From NCBI GenBank assembly GCA_963837155.1, contig CAWIMB010000001.1, positions 992,001 to 1,056,000 of the forward strand: 64,000 nucleotides of DNA, given 5' to 3'. Positions 1 to 9,523 of this stretch are shown here, piece after piece. Origin of the DNA: DASQHW01 sp963837155 (lineage in GTDB: Bacteria; Actinomycetota; Acidimicrobiia; IMCC26256; PALSA-610). The translations under genes were made by a program, and so were the position numbers. Within the stretch, counting starts at the first letter, position 1. Each line of letters opens with the position of its first letter. The notes under the pieces were generated by a model. That model made no database searches. It was not told the DNA's origin and saw only the letters and a program-made list of their open reading frames with translations.

Positions 1-446
1 GCGCCGTCCGGTCCGAGACGCCACAAGAACACATGGGAACGCGCACCGGTAAACGCGCAGTCCGCCCCATTGCGCACCAAGGCGATCGTGCCGTCGATCT
101 CCTCGGCCGTGGTCAGAGGCGAGGTGCACTGCATCATGACGACCACCGAGGGATCGGGGTATCCCCGCTCCGCGATCACATCGAGCGCATGCATGAGCGC
201 GGACTCCGAGGTTGCGGTGTCCGTGGCCAGCTCCGCCGGACGCTCGATGATCTCGGCGCCGGCCCTGGCCGCGACCTCGGCGATTGCATCGTCATCAGTC
301 GTGACGAACACGCGGTCGATGCACGCCGACTCGCTTGCGGCGCGCACTGCGCGCCCGATCAGCGGAACGCCGGCGACGGTGCGGAGATTCTTGCCCGGGA
401 TGCCCTTCGATCCGCCGCGCGCGGGGATGATTCCATACACCGGCAT
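1..446 (-). CDS. Acylneuraminate/CMP-sugar cytidylyltransferase (N-terminal part)
   Basis: This is the first 148 residues of a NeuA/KdsB-type nucleotidyltransferase, cut by the window edge. It would transfer CMP from CTP to a sugar acid or similar acceptor to make a donor for glycan synthesis. The N-terminus reads MPVYGIIPARGGSKGIPGKN, the family's CTP-binding loop. It is followed by a VTTDDDAIAEVA segment and an MMQCTSPLTTAEEI segment, both typical of CMP-sialate synthetases. The ATG at 444-446 fits the family's usual start exactly. It is divergent from the dehydrogenase that follows, so a shared promoter region is likely. The sugar substrate cannot be told from this fragment. Confidence 0.85.
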   Translation of the reverse strand, partial: MPVYGIIPARGGSKGIPGKNLRTVAGVPLIGRAVRAASESACIDRVFVTTDDDAIAEVAARAGAEIIERPAELATDTATSESALMHALDVIAERGYPDPSVVVMMQCTSPLTTAEEIDGTIALVRNGADCAFTGARSHVFLWRLGPDG

Positions 447-468
447 ACATCCATCATGGCGCGGCCCG

Positions 469-1581
469 TTGGTAGTCTCGCGCCTCTTGCAAAGTTTCTT
501 CAGTGCGACGCGGGTGATCTGGGACACGGATCTCGCGCTGGCGGTGAGATCGGTCGGAGACGAGCTCGATATGCGCCGGCCACTGGTGATCGTCGACGCG
601 GCCGTCGCCGGGCATTCCGTCGTCGCCGACACGATCAGTGGTTTCGCGCAGTCCGTGGTTCATCAGCGCGCCGGGAACGAACCCGAAACCCCCGAGGCAG
701 ACACGCTCTGTGCCCGCGCACGGGACGGGGCGTGTGATGCGGTGGTCGGCATCGGCGGCGGCAGCGTGCTCGATCTCGCCAAAGCGGTGGGCGGCCTCGT
801 GCCGGCGTCCGGGGATGCCGCCTCATACCAGGGGTTTAATCTCTTGCCCGGTCCGGCGCTCCCGGTTGTCGCGGTACCGACGACCGCGGGCAGCGGAAGC
901 GAGGTCACCGGCACCGCGGTTCTCGTGAATCGCGTGAAGGGCCTCAAGCTCGGTATCAACAGCCCGCACATCGTCCCCAAGGTCGCAGTTCTCGAACCTC
1001 GCCTGCTGGGCGGGATGCCGGCCCGGTTGACGCTGACGTCAGGTATGGATGCAATCAGCCACGCCGTCGAGTCCTACAGCGCAAACGGCGCGACGCAGTT
1101 CACGCGCCCTCTCGCGATCCGCTCCTTTCAGCTGCTCGTCGACGCGGTTGATCGCTCGCTTGCGGACGGCGACGACCTTGCGGCACGCGCCGATTCGTTG
1201 ATCGGCAGTGCGATGGCGGGCCTTGCTGTCATGAACGCGGGGACCGGCGCCGCTCACGCGATGGCCTATCCACTTGGTGTGCATCTCGGCGTGCCGCATT
1301 CACACGCGTTGACGATGTTGCTCCCCGAGGTGGTCGAGGCGTGCGAGCGCGCGCAGCCAGATCTGTACGACGAGCTCGCGATGATCGCTGGAGGTTCGGT
1401 CAGCGTTCTGCTGAGAAAGCTCGTCGCGCCGTGGAGCAGCGAGTTGCGACTCCGACAGTACGGCGAACCCGACCTCGCTCTCCTCGCGGCGGAGTCGATG
1501 AACCTCACCTCCGCGGTGCAAAACCATCCACTGCCGTTCTCCGAGGCTGACGCCCGAGCAATCCTGGAGGCGGTTGCATGA
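469..1581 (+). CDS. Iron-containing alcohol dehydrogenase family protein
   Basis: A group III (iron-type) NAD(P)-dependent alcohol dehydrogenase of about 370 residues, the usual family length. It shows the GGGS nucleotide loop (GIGGGSVLDLAKAV), the PTTAGSGSEVT signature, and all four expected metal ligands: Asp and His in GMDAISHAVE, His in GAAHAMAYPLG and His in PHSHALTML. No ATG fits the N-terminus, so a TTG at 469 (or 487) is the likely start, because earlier codons overlap the divergent cytidylyltransferase. Its stop overlaps the next gene's ATG (ATGA), so the two are translationally coupled. Beside a CMP-sugar synthetase and an aminotransferase it could oxidise a sugar hydroxyl before transamination, as KdnB does. 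That substrate is inference. Confidence 0.8.
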   Translation: MVVSRLLQSFFSATRVIWDTDLALAVRSVGDELDMRRPLVIVDAAVAGHSVVADTISGFAQSVVHQRAGNEPETPEADTLCARARDGACDAVVGIGGGSVLDLAKAVGGLVPASGDAASYQGFNLLPGPALPVVAVPTTAGSGSEVTGTAVLVNRVKGLKLGINSPHIVPKVAVLEPRLLGGMPARLTLTSGMDAISHAVESYSANGATQFTRPLAIRSFQLLVDAVDRSLADGDDLAARADSLIGSAMAGLAVMNAGTGAAHAMAYPLGVHLGVPHSHALTMLLPEVVEACERAQPDLYDELAMIAGGSVSVLLRKLVAPWSSELRLRQYGEPDLALLAAESMNLTSAVQNHPLPFSEADARAILEAVA

Positions 1582-2582
1582 CACCACCTGAAGCGGCCGA
1601 GCGTGTCGTGTACTGGAACGGTGAGTTCGTGCCCGAACATGAGGCGCGGATCTCGATCTACGACTCGGCGTTGATGTTCGGTGACATGGTCTTCGAGATG
1701 ACGCGGTCGTTCAACGGCGTGCAGTTCAAGCTGCGAGAACACCTCGAGCGGTTGTTCGCGGGGTTACGGGTTCTTGCGATCGACGTGTCACTCACGCTCG
1801 ACGACATGGAGAAGGCGTGTCTTGCAACCGTCGAGGCCAATGCGGGCGCCATGGCCGTCGACGACGAGCACCGTCTCATGATCGACGTCAGCAGGGGATT
1901 GCTCGGGATCTACGCCGAGCACGTTGACGTTCCGGCCGGCGCGAACGTGATCATCGCCGACTTCCCGCTGCGCTGGACCGTCGCCGGCATGTCGAAGTTC
2001 TTCGACGACGGCGTGAGCGCCGTCGTGCCGTCGCAACGCGCGATCCCGGCTCGCTTTCTCGATCCCAAGGTCAAGAATCGCAGCCGGATTCACTACCTGA
2101 CGGCCAACATGCAGGTCTCGCGCATGAAGGGCGAGCGCAACTGGGCGCTGCTGCTCGACGACGACGGCTTCATCACCGAAGGTACCGGCGACAACTTCTT
2201 CCTCGTACGCGATGGCGTGTTGTACACCCCCGAGGGCCGAAACGTATTGCGTGGTGTCAGCCGCCAGTACGTGTTCGAGCTTGCGGACCAGTTGGGCCTT
2301 GACTGTCGCGAGCGCAACCTCGAGGTCTACGACGCGATCACCGCCGACGAAGCCTTCGTGACGGGTACGCCGTTCGCGATGCTTCCCGTGACGCGCGTCG
2401 AGGGTCAGACGCTCGGCACGGGCCGGATGGGTGATGTCACGCATGCGTTGCTCGACGCGTGGAGCGCGAACGTCGGTATCGACATCGCCGGTCAGATTCG
2501 AGCGTGGGACAACGCCGGGTCTTCCGCGCCGGGCGGCGTCACCCCGTATCAGTTCCAGCGCGCAGCCGATAGAGAGTCGTAG
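1578..2582 (+). CDS. Class IV PLP aminotransferase (branched-chain aminotransferase-like)
   Basis: A 334-residue fold-type IV aminotransferase, related to branched-chain and D-amino acid aminotransferases. It has the N-terminal segment VYWNGEFVPEHEARISIYD, a catalytic-lysine region PKVKNRSRIHYL, and the cofactor-phosphate region GFITEGTGDNFFLV. The ATG overlaps the stop of the iron-type dehydrogenase by 4 bp. That pairing suggests sequential oxidation of an alcohol and amination of the resulting carbonyl, rather than plain branched-chain amino acid metabolism. The gene ends 11 bp before the convergent kinase gene. A role in branched-chain amino acid synthesis remains the main alternative. Confidence 0.8.
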   Translation: MTPPEAAERVVYWNGEFVPEHEARISIYDSALMFGDMVFEMTRSFNGVQFKLREHLERLFAGLRVLAIDVSLTLDDMEKACLATVEANAGAMAVDDEHRLMIDVSRGLLGIYAEHVDVPAGANVIIADFPLRWTVAGMSKFFDDGVSAVVPSQRAIPARFLDPKVKNRSRIHYLTANMQVSRMKGERNWALLLDDDGFITEGTGDNFFLVRDGVLYTPEGRNVLRGVSRQYVFELADQLGLDCRERNLEVYDAITADEAFVTGTPFAMLPVTRVEGQTLGTGRMGDVTHALLDAWSANVGIDIAGQIRAWDNAGSSAPGGVTPYQFQRAADRES

Positions 2583-2593
2583 CGGCTTCGGAC

Positions 2594-4249
2594 CTACGAC
2601 GCCGGGACGCGCTTTCCACGGCGGCCCGAAGACGACGCGTCGCCTTCCTCGGATCCGTAGCCGTATCCGTAGCCGTATCCGTAGCGACCGCCGTACCCGT
2701 AGCCGTAGGACTCGCGCTCACCCGCACCGTTCAGCACGATGCCACGCAGTGGTGCGCCGACTTGCTGGAGCAGCTCGACCGCGCGCCGCACCGCGTGGCG
2801 CGAGGTAACGCCGGCTGACGTGACGAGCAGCAGTGCGTCGGCGCACCGGCTCACGAGCAGCGCGTCCGTTACGGGAAGCACCGGCGGTGAGTCGAGCAAG
2901 ATCATGTCGACGCGCTCGCTCAGATCGTCGAGCAGCTTCTGCACGCGCGGTGAACTCAGGAGCTCCGACGGGTTCGGCGGCACCGGTCCCGCGGGCAGGA
3001 CAGTCGCAAGCCCGGTAACTGGCGGGCCCGAAATCGGCTGCAGCGCTTCGTCGAGTCCGACGCGCCCGAGCAACACCGACGTGAATCCCTTCTCGTTGTC
3101 AAGGTCGAACACCTCGTGCAGACGCGGTCGCCGCAGGTCGAGGTCGACGATCGCGACCCGCGTTCCGGTGCCCGCGATGGCGACGCCGAGGTTGGAGATC
3201 GTCGTCGTCTTTCCTTCGAAGGGATTGGGACTCGTAACCTGAATCGTTCGGATCGGTGTGTCGAGTCCCATGAACTGCACAGACGTTCGCAACGATCGAT
3301 ACGCCTCCGCGGCGCGCGACGTCTGTCGAGAGAGCGTCACCACCGAACCGACGCGGCTCTTTGCAGCTTCATTGAAGGCCGGAATGAGCGCGATCACCGG
3401 CGCGGCGTCGGTCGCACGTTCCAGGTCGTCCATGTTGCTGATCGAGTCGTCGAAGTGCTCAACGCCGAATGCGATGCCGATGCCAAGGAGGAGTCCCAGC
3501 ACCAAGGCCAGCGCGGCCGATCGTGCCTTCTGCGGTTCTACGGGTGTCACCGGTATGGATGCGGGCGACACGACTTGGGCGCCGCCGTTGTCGAGCGCCG
3601 TCTGCACGTGAAGTTGGTCGAGTGTCTGCTGGAAATTCCCGAGCTGGCTGAACAAAGTCTGCCGCTGGGGAGCGACGTCGGCTTCTACCGCTGCACGCTG
3701 CGCGAGCGGCGCGGCTGCAACCCGATCGTCGAGCGCATTGATGTCGTGTTGGATGTCGTCGACCTTGGCCTTGACCTGTGTGCTCGCTGCGAGGTGCTCG
3801 TCAATGGCCTGCGAGTGCTTGAACTCGACGTACGAGGCCGCATAGGCGTTTGCGATGCGGGCCGCGGCAGCTCGATTCGTATTGCGCGCCTTGACCGCGA
3901 CGACGTTCGTTTCGCCGACGACCGCAGCGGACATCTTGGGATCAGTGCCGATCTTCTTGGTCACCAAGTCCTTGACCGGCGCGCTCTTCAGTACCTGGAT
4001 CGCGGTGTCGGTATCGCGCTGGGGGTCTCCGCTCGATCCCGTCCCGGAGTCGAACAACGTTGCGCTCGGTGTGGGCTGCAGCAACAGCCGTGCTTCGGCC
4101 TCGTATACCGGCGTCTGCAGGAACGACGAGACAAGCGATGTGGCGACGGCGATCAGCACTGCCAGGATGACGATGAGCTTGCGCCTCCGCAGGATCTGCA
4201 AGTAGTCGCGCAGTTCGAACCCGGACTCGTTGACTGCTGCATCCGCCAT
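2594..4249 (-). CDS. Wzz chain-length determinant fused to bacterial tyrosine kinase
   Basis: A 551-residue polysaccharide co-polymerase and BY-kinase in one chain. The N-terminal Wzz part has a membrane helix (about residues 21-42), a periplasmic-type coiled-coil region, and a second helix near residue 270 (AALALVLGLLLGIGIAFGV). The kinase part shows Walker A (NPFEGKTTT), Walker A' (VAIVDLDLRRP) and Walker B (MILLDSPPVLP). The C-terminus is a Tyr-Gly tail with eight tyrosines, encoded by short tandem repeats at about 2655-2715, the expected autophosphorylation cluster. The start is the ATG at 4249. A TAGCAT hexamer 7 bp upstream suggests a leaderless transcript. It would control chain length and assembly of the glycan made by this locus. 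Confidence 0.9.
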   Translation of the reverse strand: MADAAVNESGFELRDYLQILRRRKLIVILAVLIAVATSLVSSFLQTPVYEAEARLLLQPTPSATLFDSGTGSSGDPQRDTDTAIQVLKSAPVKDLVTKKIGTDPKMSAAVVGETNVVAVKARNTNRAAAARIANAYAASYVEFKHSQAIDEHLAASTQVKAKVDDIQHDINALDDRVAAAPLAQRAAVEADVAPQRQTLFSQLGNFQQTLDQLHVQTALDNGGAQVVSPASIPVTPVEPQKARSAALALVLGLLLGIGIAFGVEHFDDSISNMDDLERATDAAPVIALIPAFNEAAKSRVGSVVTLSRQTSRAAEAYRSLRTSVQFMGLDTPIRTIQVTSPNPFEGKTTTISNLGVAIAGTGTRVAIVDLDLRRPRLHEVFDLDNEKGFTSVLLGRVGLDEALQPISGPPVTGLATVLPAGPVPPNPSELLSSPRVQKLLDDLSERVDMILLDSPPVLPVTDALLVSRCADALLLVTSAGVTSRHAVRRAVELLQQVGAPLRGIVLNGAGERESYGYGYGGRYGYGYGYGYGSEEGDASSSGRRGKRVPAS

Positions 4250-4342
4250 CGCGGCGATGCTAACGGCTCGCGCGCGCAAATCGGTGCAACCTCGCGCGGA
4301 CGGCGCGCGCCGTTCGCGTTGGGTCCGTTTGACCTTTTCGCT
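4250..4342 (-). promoter_or_regulatory. Promoter region of the Wzz/kinase gene, repeated at 13051-13138
   Basis: Reading the minus strand, a TAGCAT hexamer (matching TAnnnT) ends 7 bp before the ATG at 4249. This is the spacing expected for a leaderless actinobacterial transcript. No good -35 hexamer is visible at 17 bp. The whole block aligns with 13051-13138, with 18 identical bases at the gene-proximal end and a patchy match further upstream. Confidence 0.45.
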
Positions 4343-4415
4343 GCACGCGTTGCGCGCGATCAGCCCGCGTGGGAGCCCCACCCTGGTCTCGCGAACGCGT
4401 CCCCTAGGCTCAGCC

Positions 4416-5480
4416 GTGTCGCCCGACCGCAGTCTCGCGCTCCCCTTCCTCGAACCCGAGTTCTTGGACACGTATCGCGAGTTCGTGGCGCCCAGTCGCG
4501 GCGAACACCTCGTCAGCGTCGACGCGCCCGGAGGCCATGCCGACGTTGTCGTGCGATCGACCGCCGGTATCCGAGTCGCGGAGCTCGTGGGCCGCGGTCT
4601 CGCCGACTACATGGACCTCCGCTTCGACGATCCGTCGGGAGGCGCGGCCGTGATCGACGCGCTCGTTCAGGACCGCCGTTGGCATGCCGTTGTGTTGCGC
4701 AACGTTCCGGGTGCGTCGCCCACACTTGCGATTGCCGCCGAGCGAGCGCGTGCGCGCGGATGGCTCGCGTGGCCGATGCCTTCGTTGGTCGCGCCCTACG
4801 TCGACACGGTCGGAGACTGGGAGTCGTTCACGAAGACACGCGGCGACAGCAAGGCTCGATACAACCGGCGGCGCGCCACCCGGAAATTGCTCGAATCCGG
4901 AGCATCCTTCGAGCACTACACGGACGCGCACAGCCTGCAACGTCCGCTCGAGGAAGCTTTTGCCCTCTATGGCGTGCGGGCCCGCGGTGTTGCCTCGCGC
5001 TGGAGGTTTTCCGGTTCCGGAGGCCGTCGCTTCTTCCGAACCCTCGCGGAGCGTTTCGCTGCACGCGGCATGTTCGATCTCGCAATCCTGCGGGTAGGGC
5101 CGGAGGCAGTTGCCTTCGCGTACTGCCTCCACCGCGCCGACACGCGCTATTACTTCCAGGTCGGGATCACCGACGATCCTCGGATCGCGCGCTTCAGCCC
5201 GGGTGCGGCGCTCCTCGAGCACCTGTTGGCCCGGGCCTTCGAAGAAGACTGCCGCCGTTTCGACTTCATGCTCGGTGACGAGCCGTACAAAGCCGTGTGG
5301 GCGACCGGTGCGATGCCCGTAGAGAGCTTCTTGCTCGCCCGGCCGCAGCTCGTCACGCGTACTGCGTTTGTCGCCACACGCTTCGCGGCGAGCGCCCGAG
5401 AATTGGCGAGGCACTCGACGCCGGTACGCACCGCAATCGAGCGCGCGAGCCGGCTGCGCTCAGGAAGGACGCGCTCGTGA
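4416..5480 (+). CDS. FemAB/GNAT-like acyltransferase (BioF2-like domain)
   Basis: A 354-residue protein with the double-GNAT architecture of FemAB/CelD-like acyltransferases. The C-terminal motif block contains RYYFQVGITDD, a helix beginning SPGAALLEHLLARAF, and FDFMLGDEPYKAVW, which is characteristic of this family in exopolysaccharide loci. Such proteins transfer acyl or aminoacyl groups to sugars, but the acceptor here is unknown. The GTG at 4416 is chosen because residues before it lack family character. The stop overlaps the GTG of the following aminotransferase (GTGA), so they form one operon. It is divergent from the Wzz/kinase gene. Confidence 0.75.
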   Translation: MSPDRSLALPFLEPEFLDTYREFVAPSRGEHLVSVDAPGGHADVVVRSTAGIRVAELVGRGLADYMDLRFDDPSGGAAVIDALVQDRRWHAVVLRNVPGASPTLAIAAERARARGWLAWPMPSLVAPYVDTVGDWESFTKTRGDSKARYNRRRATRKLLESGASFEHYTDAHSLQRPLEEAFALYGVRARGVASRWRFSGSGGRRFFRTLAERFAARGMFDLAILRVGPEAVAFAYCLHRADTRYYFQVGITDDPRIARFSPGAALLEHLLARAFEEDCRRFDFMLGDEPYKAVWATGAMPVESFLLARPQLVTRTAFVATRFAASARELARHSTPVRTAIERASRLRSGRTRS

Positions 5481-6584
5481 CGATCGTCCCGGCGGGACCG
5501 GTACTCCACATCTCCCGGCGGGCTGATGGCATCGAGAGTTGCTTGCCGGCCGGCGGCCGGTGGTTCACTCGTGACCAGCGGAGCGCAATGGCGTGGGCAC
5601 TGCCCCGCGTCGCCCCGCACCGAACCGGGCGTGTTTTGGTGCCCGCATATATCTGTAGCTCGGTCCCGGCCTCGATCGAGGCCGGCGGGTATACGCCGGT
5701 GTTCTACCGGGCGTCACTCGAGTTGGAGCCTGACCCCAGCGAGATTGAACGACTCCTCAAGGATGGTGCCGACGCCGTGCTCGTCGTGCACTACTTCGGG
5801 CTTGCCGCCCCGGGGTTCGGCACGCTCCGCGACCTCGCTCGCGAATACGAGGCGGCACTGCTCGAGGACTGCGCGCACGCGTTGTTCAGCCGCGACGGCT
5901 CGACGCTCCTCGGCAGCGAGGGCGATGTCGCCGCGTTCGGCTTCCGAAAGACGACTGCAGTCCCCGAAGGCGGGGTCGCGGTCCTGCCCGGACGCGACGT
6001 GACGCCGCGCCGGAGGTTCGCGCGATCCGAGCTCGCGGTCCTGGGACGCGAGATCGCGTTCCGTCTCGACGATGAATTTGCGCAGCGGTCGGGGTGGTCG
6101 CTCCGCGCCCGGATCGCAAAAGGGGACCGGCTCCAAGGCGCCTACGAGCGGGCCTCGGATGAGCGTGCCGTGCGCGAGAACGAACCGATCAGTTCGATCT
6201 CTCGCGCGGTTGGCTGCCCTGATCGATCCTGGTTGGATCATTGCTGAGCGTCGTACAAACTTCGCGCGGCTGCTCGACGCGCTTCCCGAGGATGACCGCT
6301 GGCAGCCGATGATCAAACAGCTGCCCGATGGTGCGTGTCCGCTCGGCCTCCCTCTGCTCGTGCACGAACGCGACGAAGTCCGCAGACAGTTGCAACTGGA
6401 AGGCATCGGCGTTCGTGTGTACTGGGAAGATCTCGTCCCCGGCGTGGATGCCGGCGGCGCGGACGAGCTCAGCCGGCGCATGTTGATGTTGCCCGTGCAT
6501 CAGGGTCTGAGCGACCGGCAACTGGATCACGTTTCCAGCTCATTTGCGCGGGCACTCCGGACGCTCCCGCGCACACACGCCTAG
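5477..6584 (+). CDS. DegT/DnrJ-like PLP aminotransferase family protein (frameshifted)
   Basis: A DegT/EryC1-type sugar aminotransferase relative of about 365 residues, once one frameshift near 6210 is bridged. The first frame carries RVLVPAYICSSVPASIEAGG, VLVVHYFGLAAP, ALLEDCAHALF (cofactor-binding Asp) and FGFRKTTAVPEGG (putative PLP lysine). The second frame continues with ALIDPGWIIAERRTNFARLL and a typical C-terminal domain. It starts at a GTG overlapping the preceding stop. These proteins usually aminate a keto-sugar nucleotide or act in related sugar modification. Because both halves keep conserved sequence, the break is more likely a read error than true decay. Confidence 0.75.
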
Positions 6585-6594
6585 AATTCCCCTC

Positions 6595-7511
6595 GTGCTG
6601 CCAGCGGGAAATGGGGCACGGCGGGTGATCGTCACGGCGGACGACTTCGGTGTCAGTGACGGTGCGAACCGTGCTGTTCGTGAACTCCACGAATGCGGCG
6701 TCCTCACGTCAGCCGCGCTCACTCCCACGGGAGAAGCGTTCGAAGCAGGCTGCGAAGATCGCCGCCGCGACGCCGTCACTCGAGATTGGGTTGCACTTCG
6801 TCCTCACTTTTGGCCGCCCGTGCGCGCCGCCCGCCGACATTCCCAGCCTTGTCAGTGAGGATGGTTCGTTCTTCGACCGCGGCCAACTCATCCGGAAGCT
6901 GGCGTGGCGACACGTGCGACGCCGCCGACATTGCTACCGAACTGTCCGCGCAACTCGACGCAGTGCGAGCCGCCGGTCTTGAGCCGACGTTTCTGAACGG
7001 CGATCAGCACGTGCACGCGCTCCCAACCGTGCGCGACGTCGTCATAGAACGTGCCGCCTCGGACGGGATCGCGATCCGCGTGCCCGATGAGCGCATCGTG
7101 GTGTTCCGCGACTCGGGTCGAGGTGGTCCCCCGCTCGAGGCGTTGCCTCGGCTTGCGAAGAAGCTGGCAAACCGCGCACTCGCGCGGCGGCTCGCGGCCC
7201 GCGCACACAAGCGGGGGCTCGTGACGAATCAAACGTTCCTCAGCGCGTGGGGCATCTTCCCCACGCCGCGATTCGATGCGGACGCGTTGGCGAGTCTCGT
7301 GACACACGCGGGCGACGGGTTGACCGAGGTCATGGTGCATCCGGGCTACGCCGATGACGTCCTTGCGCGCTTCTGGGGAAAGGCCGGACCGGTTCGCGAC
7401 CGTGAGGCCGAGTTGGGGGCGCTGCGTGACCCGCGTGTCGTTGCGTACCTTCGCGGACCGTCGGTGCAGCTCACGACGTACGCCGCGGCGCTCGGCGAGC
7501 GCAAGCGGTGA
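6595..7511 (+). CDS. YdjC/ChbG-like carbohydrate deacetylase (frameshifted)
   Basis: A YdjC-family metal-dependent carbohydrate deacetylase, which removes N-acetyl groups from amino sugars. The GTG start leads into VIVTADDFGVSDGANRAV, the family's first metal motif (DD). A second frame holds LEIGLHFVLTFGRP (metal His). A third holds PTFLNGDQHVHALP (HxH-type motif) and the C-terminus. Frame changes lie near 6750 and 6905. The total coding length of about 300 residues fits the family. It lies 10 bp after the aminotransferase and 35 bp before the amidotransferase gene, so it belongs to the same operon. It could deacetylate the glycan or a lipid-linked intermediate. Confidence 0.8.
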
Positions 7512-7546
7512 GTCAGCGGCGCGCATAGCACCTAGGCTCGCCTCAC

Positions 7547-9523
7547 ATGTGCGGACTCGCGGGCTGTTTCGATCCGCTCGGCGACAACTCGACGGATGCG
7601 CTGTCCGCGCTCGCAGCGGGCATGGGCGCGACCATCCGCCACCGCGGTCCCGATGATGACGGCGTGTGGACCGATGCCGCCGCAGGTGTTGGGCTCGCAA
7701 GCCGTCGCCTCGCGATCATCGACCTGTCGCACGGTGGCCACCAGCCGATGACCTCGCCGTCGGGGCGCTACGTGATCGCCTACAACGGCGAGATCTACAA
7801 CTTCCGCGCCTTACGGGTGCGACTCGAGGCGATGGGCGCGGCCTTCCGAGGCCATTCCGACACGGAAGTGCTGCTCGCCGCGATCGATCAATTCGGGCTG
7901 CACGCCGCGCTGCAGGAACTGAATGGGATGTTTGCGTTCGCGCTGTGGGACCGCGACGAGCGCCGACTCCATCTCGTGCGCGATCGGCTCGGCGAAAAGC
8001 CGCTGTACTACGGCCATGCGGGCCGCGCCGCGGTCTTCGGTTCGGAGCTTCGTGCGTTGCGCGCCCATCCTGGATTCTCGCCCAAACTGGACCGACGGGC
8101 GCTGACGCAATTCTTGCGCTACGGCTACGTCCCGGAACCGATGTCGATCTACCACGACGCACGGAAGGTGCCGCCCGGAACGTACGTCACGCTGTCGCCC
8201 GACAATGCCGCGCAGATGCCGGAGCCCGTCCCGTACTGGTCCGCAATGGATGCGGTCGCGCGCGGACTCGAGGACCCCTTCCGCGGCGATGCCGACGACG
8301 CGGCCGATGCGCTCGACGAACTGCTGCGTGACTCGGTGCGATTGCGCCTCGAATCCGATGTGCCGCTCGGCGCGTTTCTGTCCGGCGGCGTCGACTCCTC
8401 GCTCGTGGCCGCGCTCGCGCAGTCGACGATCAGCCGGCCGCTCCGCACATTCACGATCGGATCTCCCGATCCCGGCTACGACGAGCGCGGCGTCCGCGGC
8501 GGCGATCGCGCGCCACCTCGGTACGGACCATACCGAGCTCTGTGTGACGTCCGACGAGGCGGCCGGCGTCGTGCCGTTGCTCCCCAAGTTGTACGACGAG
8601 CCGTTTGCCGACTCGTCCCAGATTCCGACGTTCCTCGTCGCGCAGATGGCCCGCCGTCACGTCACGGTCGCGCTCTCAGGCGACGGCGGTGATGAGTTGT
8701 TCGGGGGTTACAACCGCTACGTGTTGGGCCGCGACCTGTGGCGCGCGGTGGGCTGGGCCCCGACCGGCGCGCGCGTCGCGAGTGGTCGTGCGATGCAACG
8801 GGTCGCGCCGGCGCGTTGGGAAGCAGCTGTACCGGACGTCGGCCCGACTTCTCCCCGGCAAGCTGCGCGTGCGAGCTCCCGGTGAGAAGATCCAGAAGTT
8901 CGTGGATCTCGTCGGCGCGCAGGACATGGACGCGCTGTACCTGGGGCTGACTTCACTGTGGCGGGCGCCGGAGGCGCTCGTCGTCGGCAGCGCCGAAGCT
9001 CCGGCGCCGCGCATCCCGGCACTCGCTCACCCACTCGATCGCATGATGCTCGCCGACCTCACCCGTTATCTCCCCGGCGACGGCCTCGTGAAGGTCGACC
9101 GAGCGAGCATGGGAGTGAGCTTGGAAGCGCGCGTCCCGCTGCTCGACCATCGCGTGGTCGAGTTCGCCTGGCGTCTGCCGGCCGAGTTACAAGATCCGGC
9201 GCGGCACCGGCAAGTGGTTAGTGCGGCGAGTGCTCGATCGGTACGTTCCCAGAGCGTTGTTCGAACGACCGAAGGCCGGTTTCTCGGTGCCGCTCGACGC
9301 ATGGCTGCGTGGGGGTCTGCGGGACTGGGCCGCCGCGCTCCTCGACGAGAACCGTCTGCGCGCCGACGGCTTCCTGCATCCGACACCAGTGCTCGACGCG
9401 TGGCACGATCATCTCTCCGGGCGGCGCAACGACGCGGCGCGGTTGTGGGCCGTGCTGTCGTTTCAGGCGTGGCTCGACGAGGAACGCCGTTCGTCGAACC
9501 CGGCCCCGACCCGAGCGGCATGA
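7547..9523 (+). CDS. asnB: Asparagine synthetase-type glutamine amidotransferase (frameshifted)
   Basis: A glutamine-hydrolysing asparagine synthase homologue of about 655 residues, the normal length. Cys2 of MCGLAGCF is the glutaminase nucleophile, with RHRGPDDDG following. The synthetase domain has the PP-loop SGGVDSSLVAAL and SGDGGDELFGGY. Three frame changes (about 8490, 8822 and 9190) break it, and each downstream frame continues the same fold (LDHRVVEFAWRLP, KAGFSVPLDAWLRGG). In polysaccharide loci such proteins usually amidate sugar carboxylates, for example uronic acids from the nearby UDP-sugar dehydrogenase, rather than aspartate. The stop overlaps the next ATG. Confidence 0.88.

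Noticed and set aside
3116..5278. A 720-codon plus-strand open frame across the kinase and acyltransferase genes
   Set aside because: Its first part is the complement of the Wzz/kinase gene and the rest is an out-of-phase reading of the acyltransferase gene. It shows no family motifs and is rich in Arg and His, as expected for shadow frames in GC-rich DNA.
4410..5414. A 334-codon minus-strand open frame
   Set aside because: It is antisense to the intact acyltransferase gene, with Arg/Glu-rich composition and no recognisable motif.
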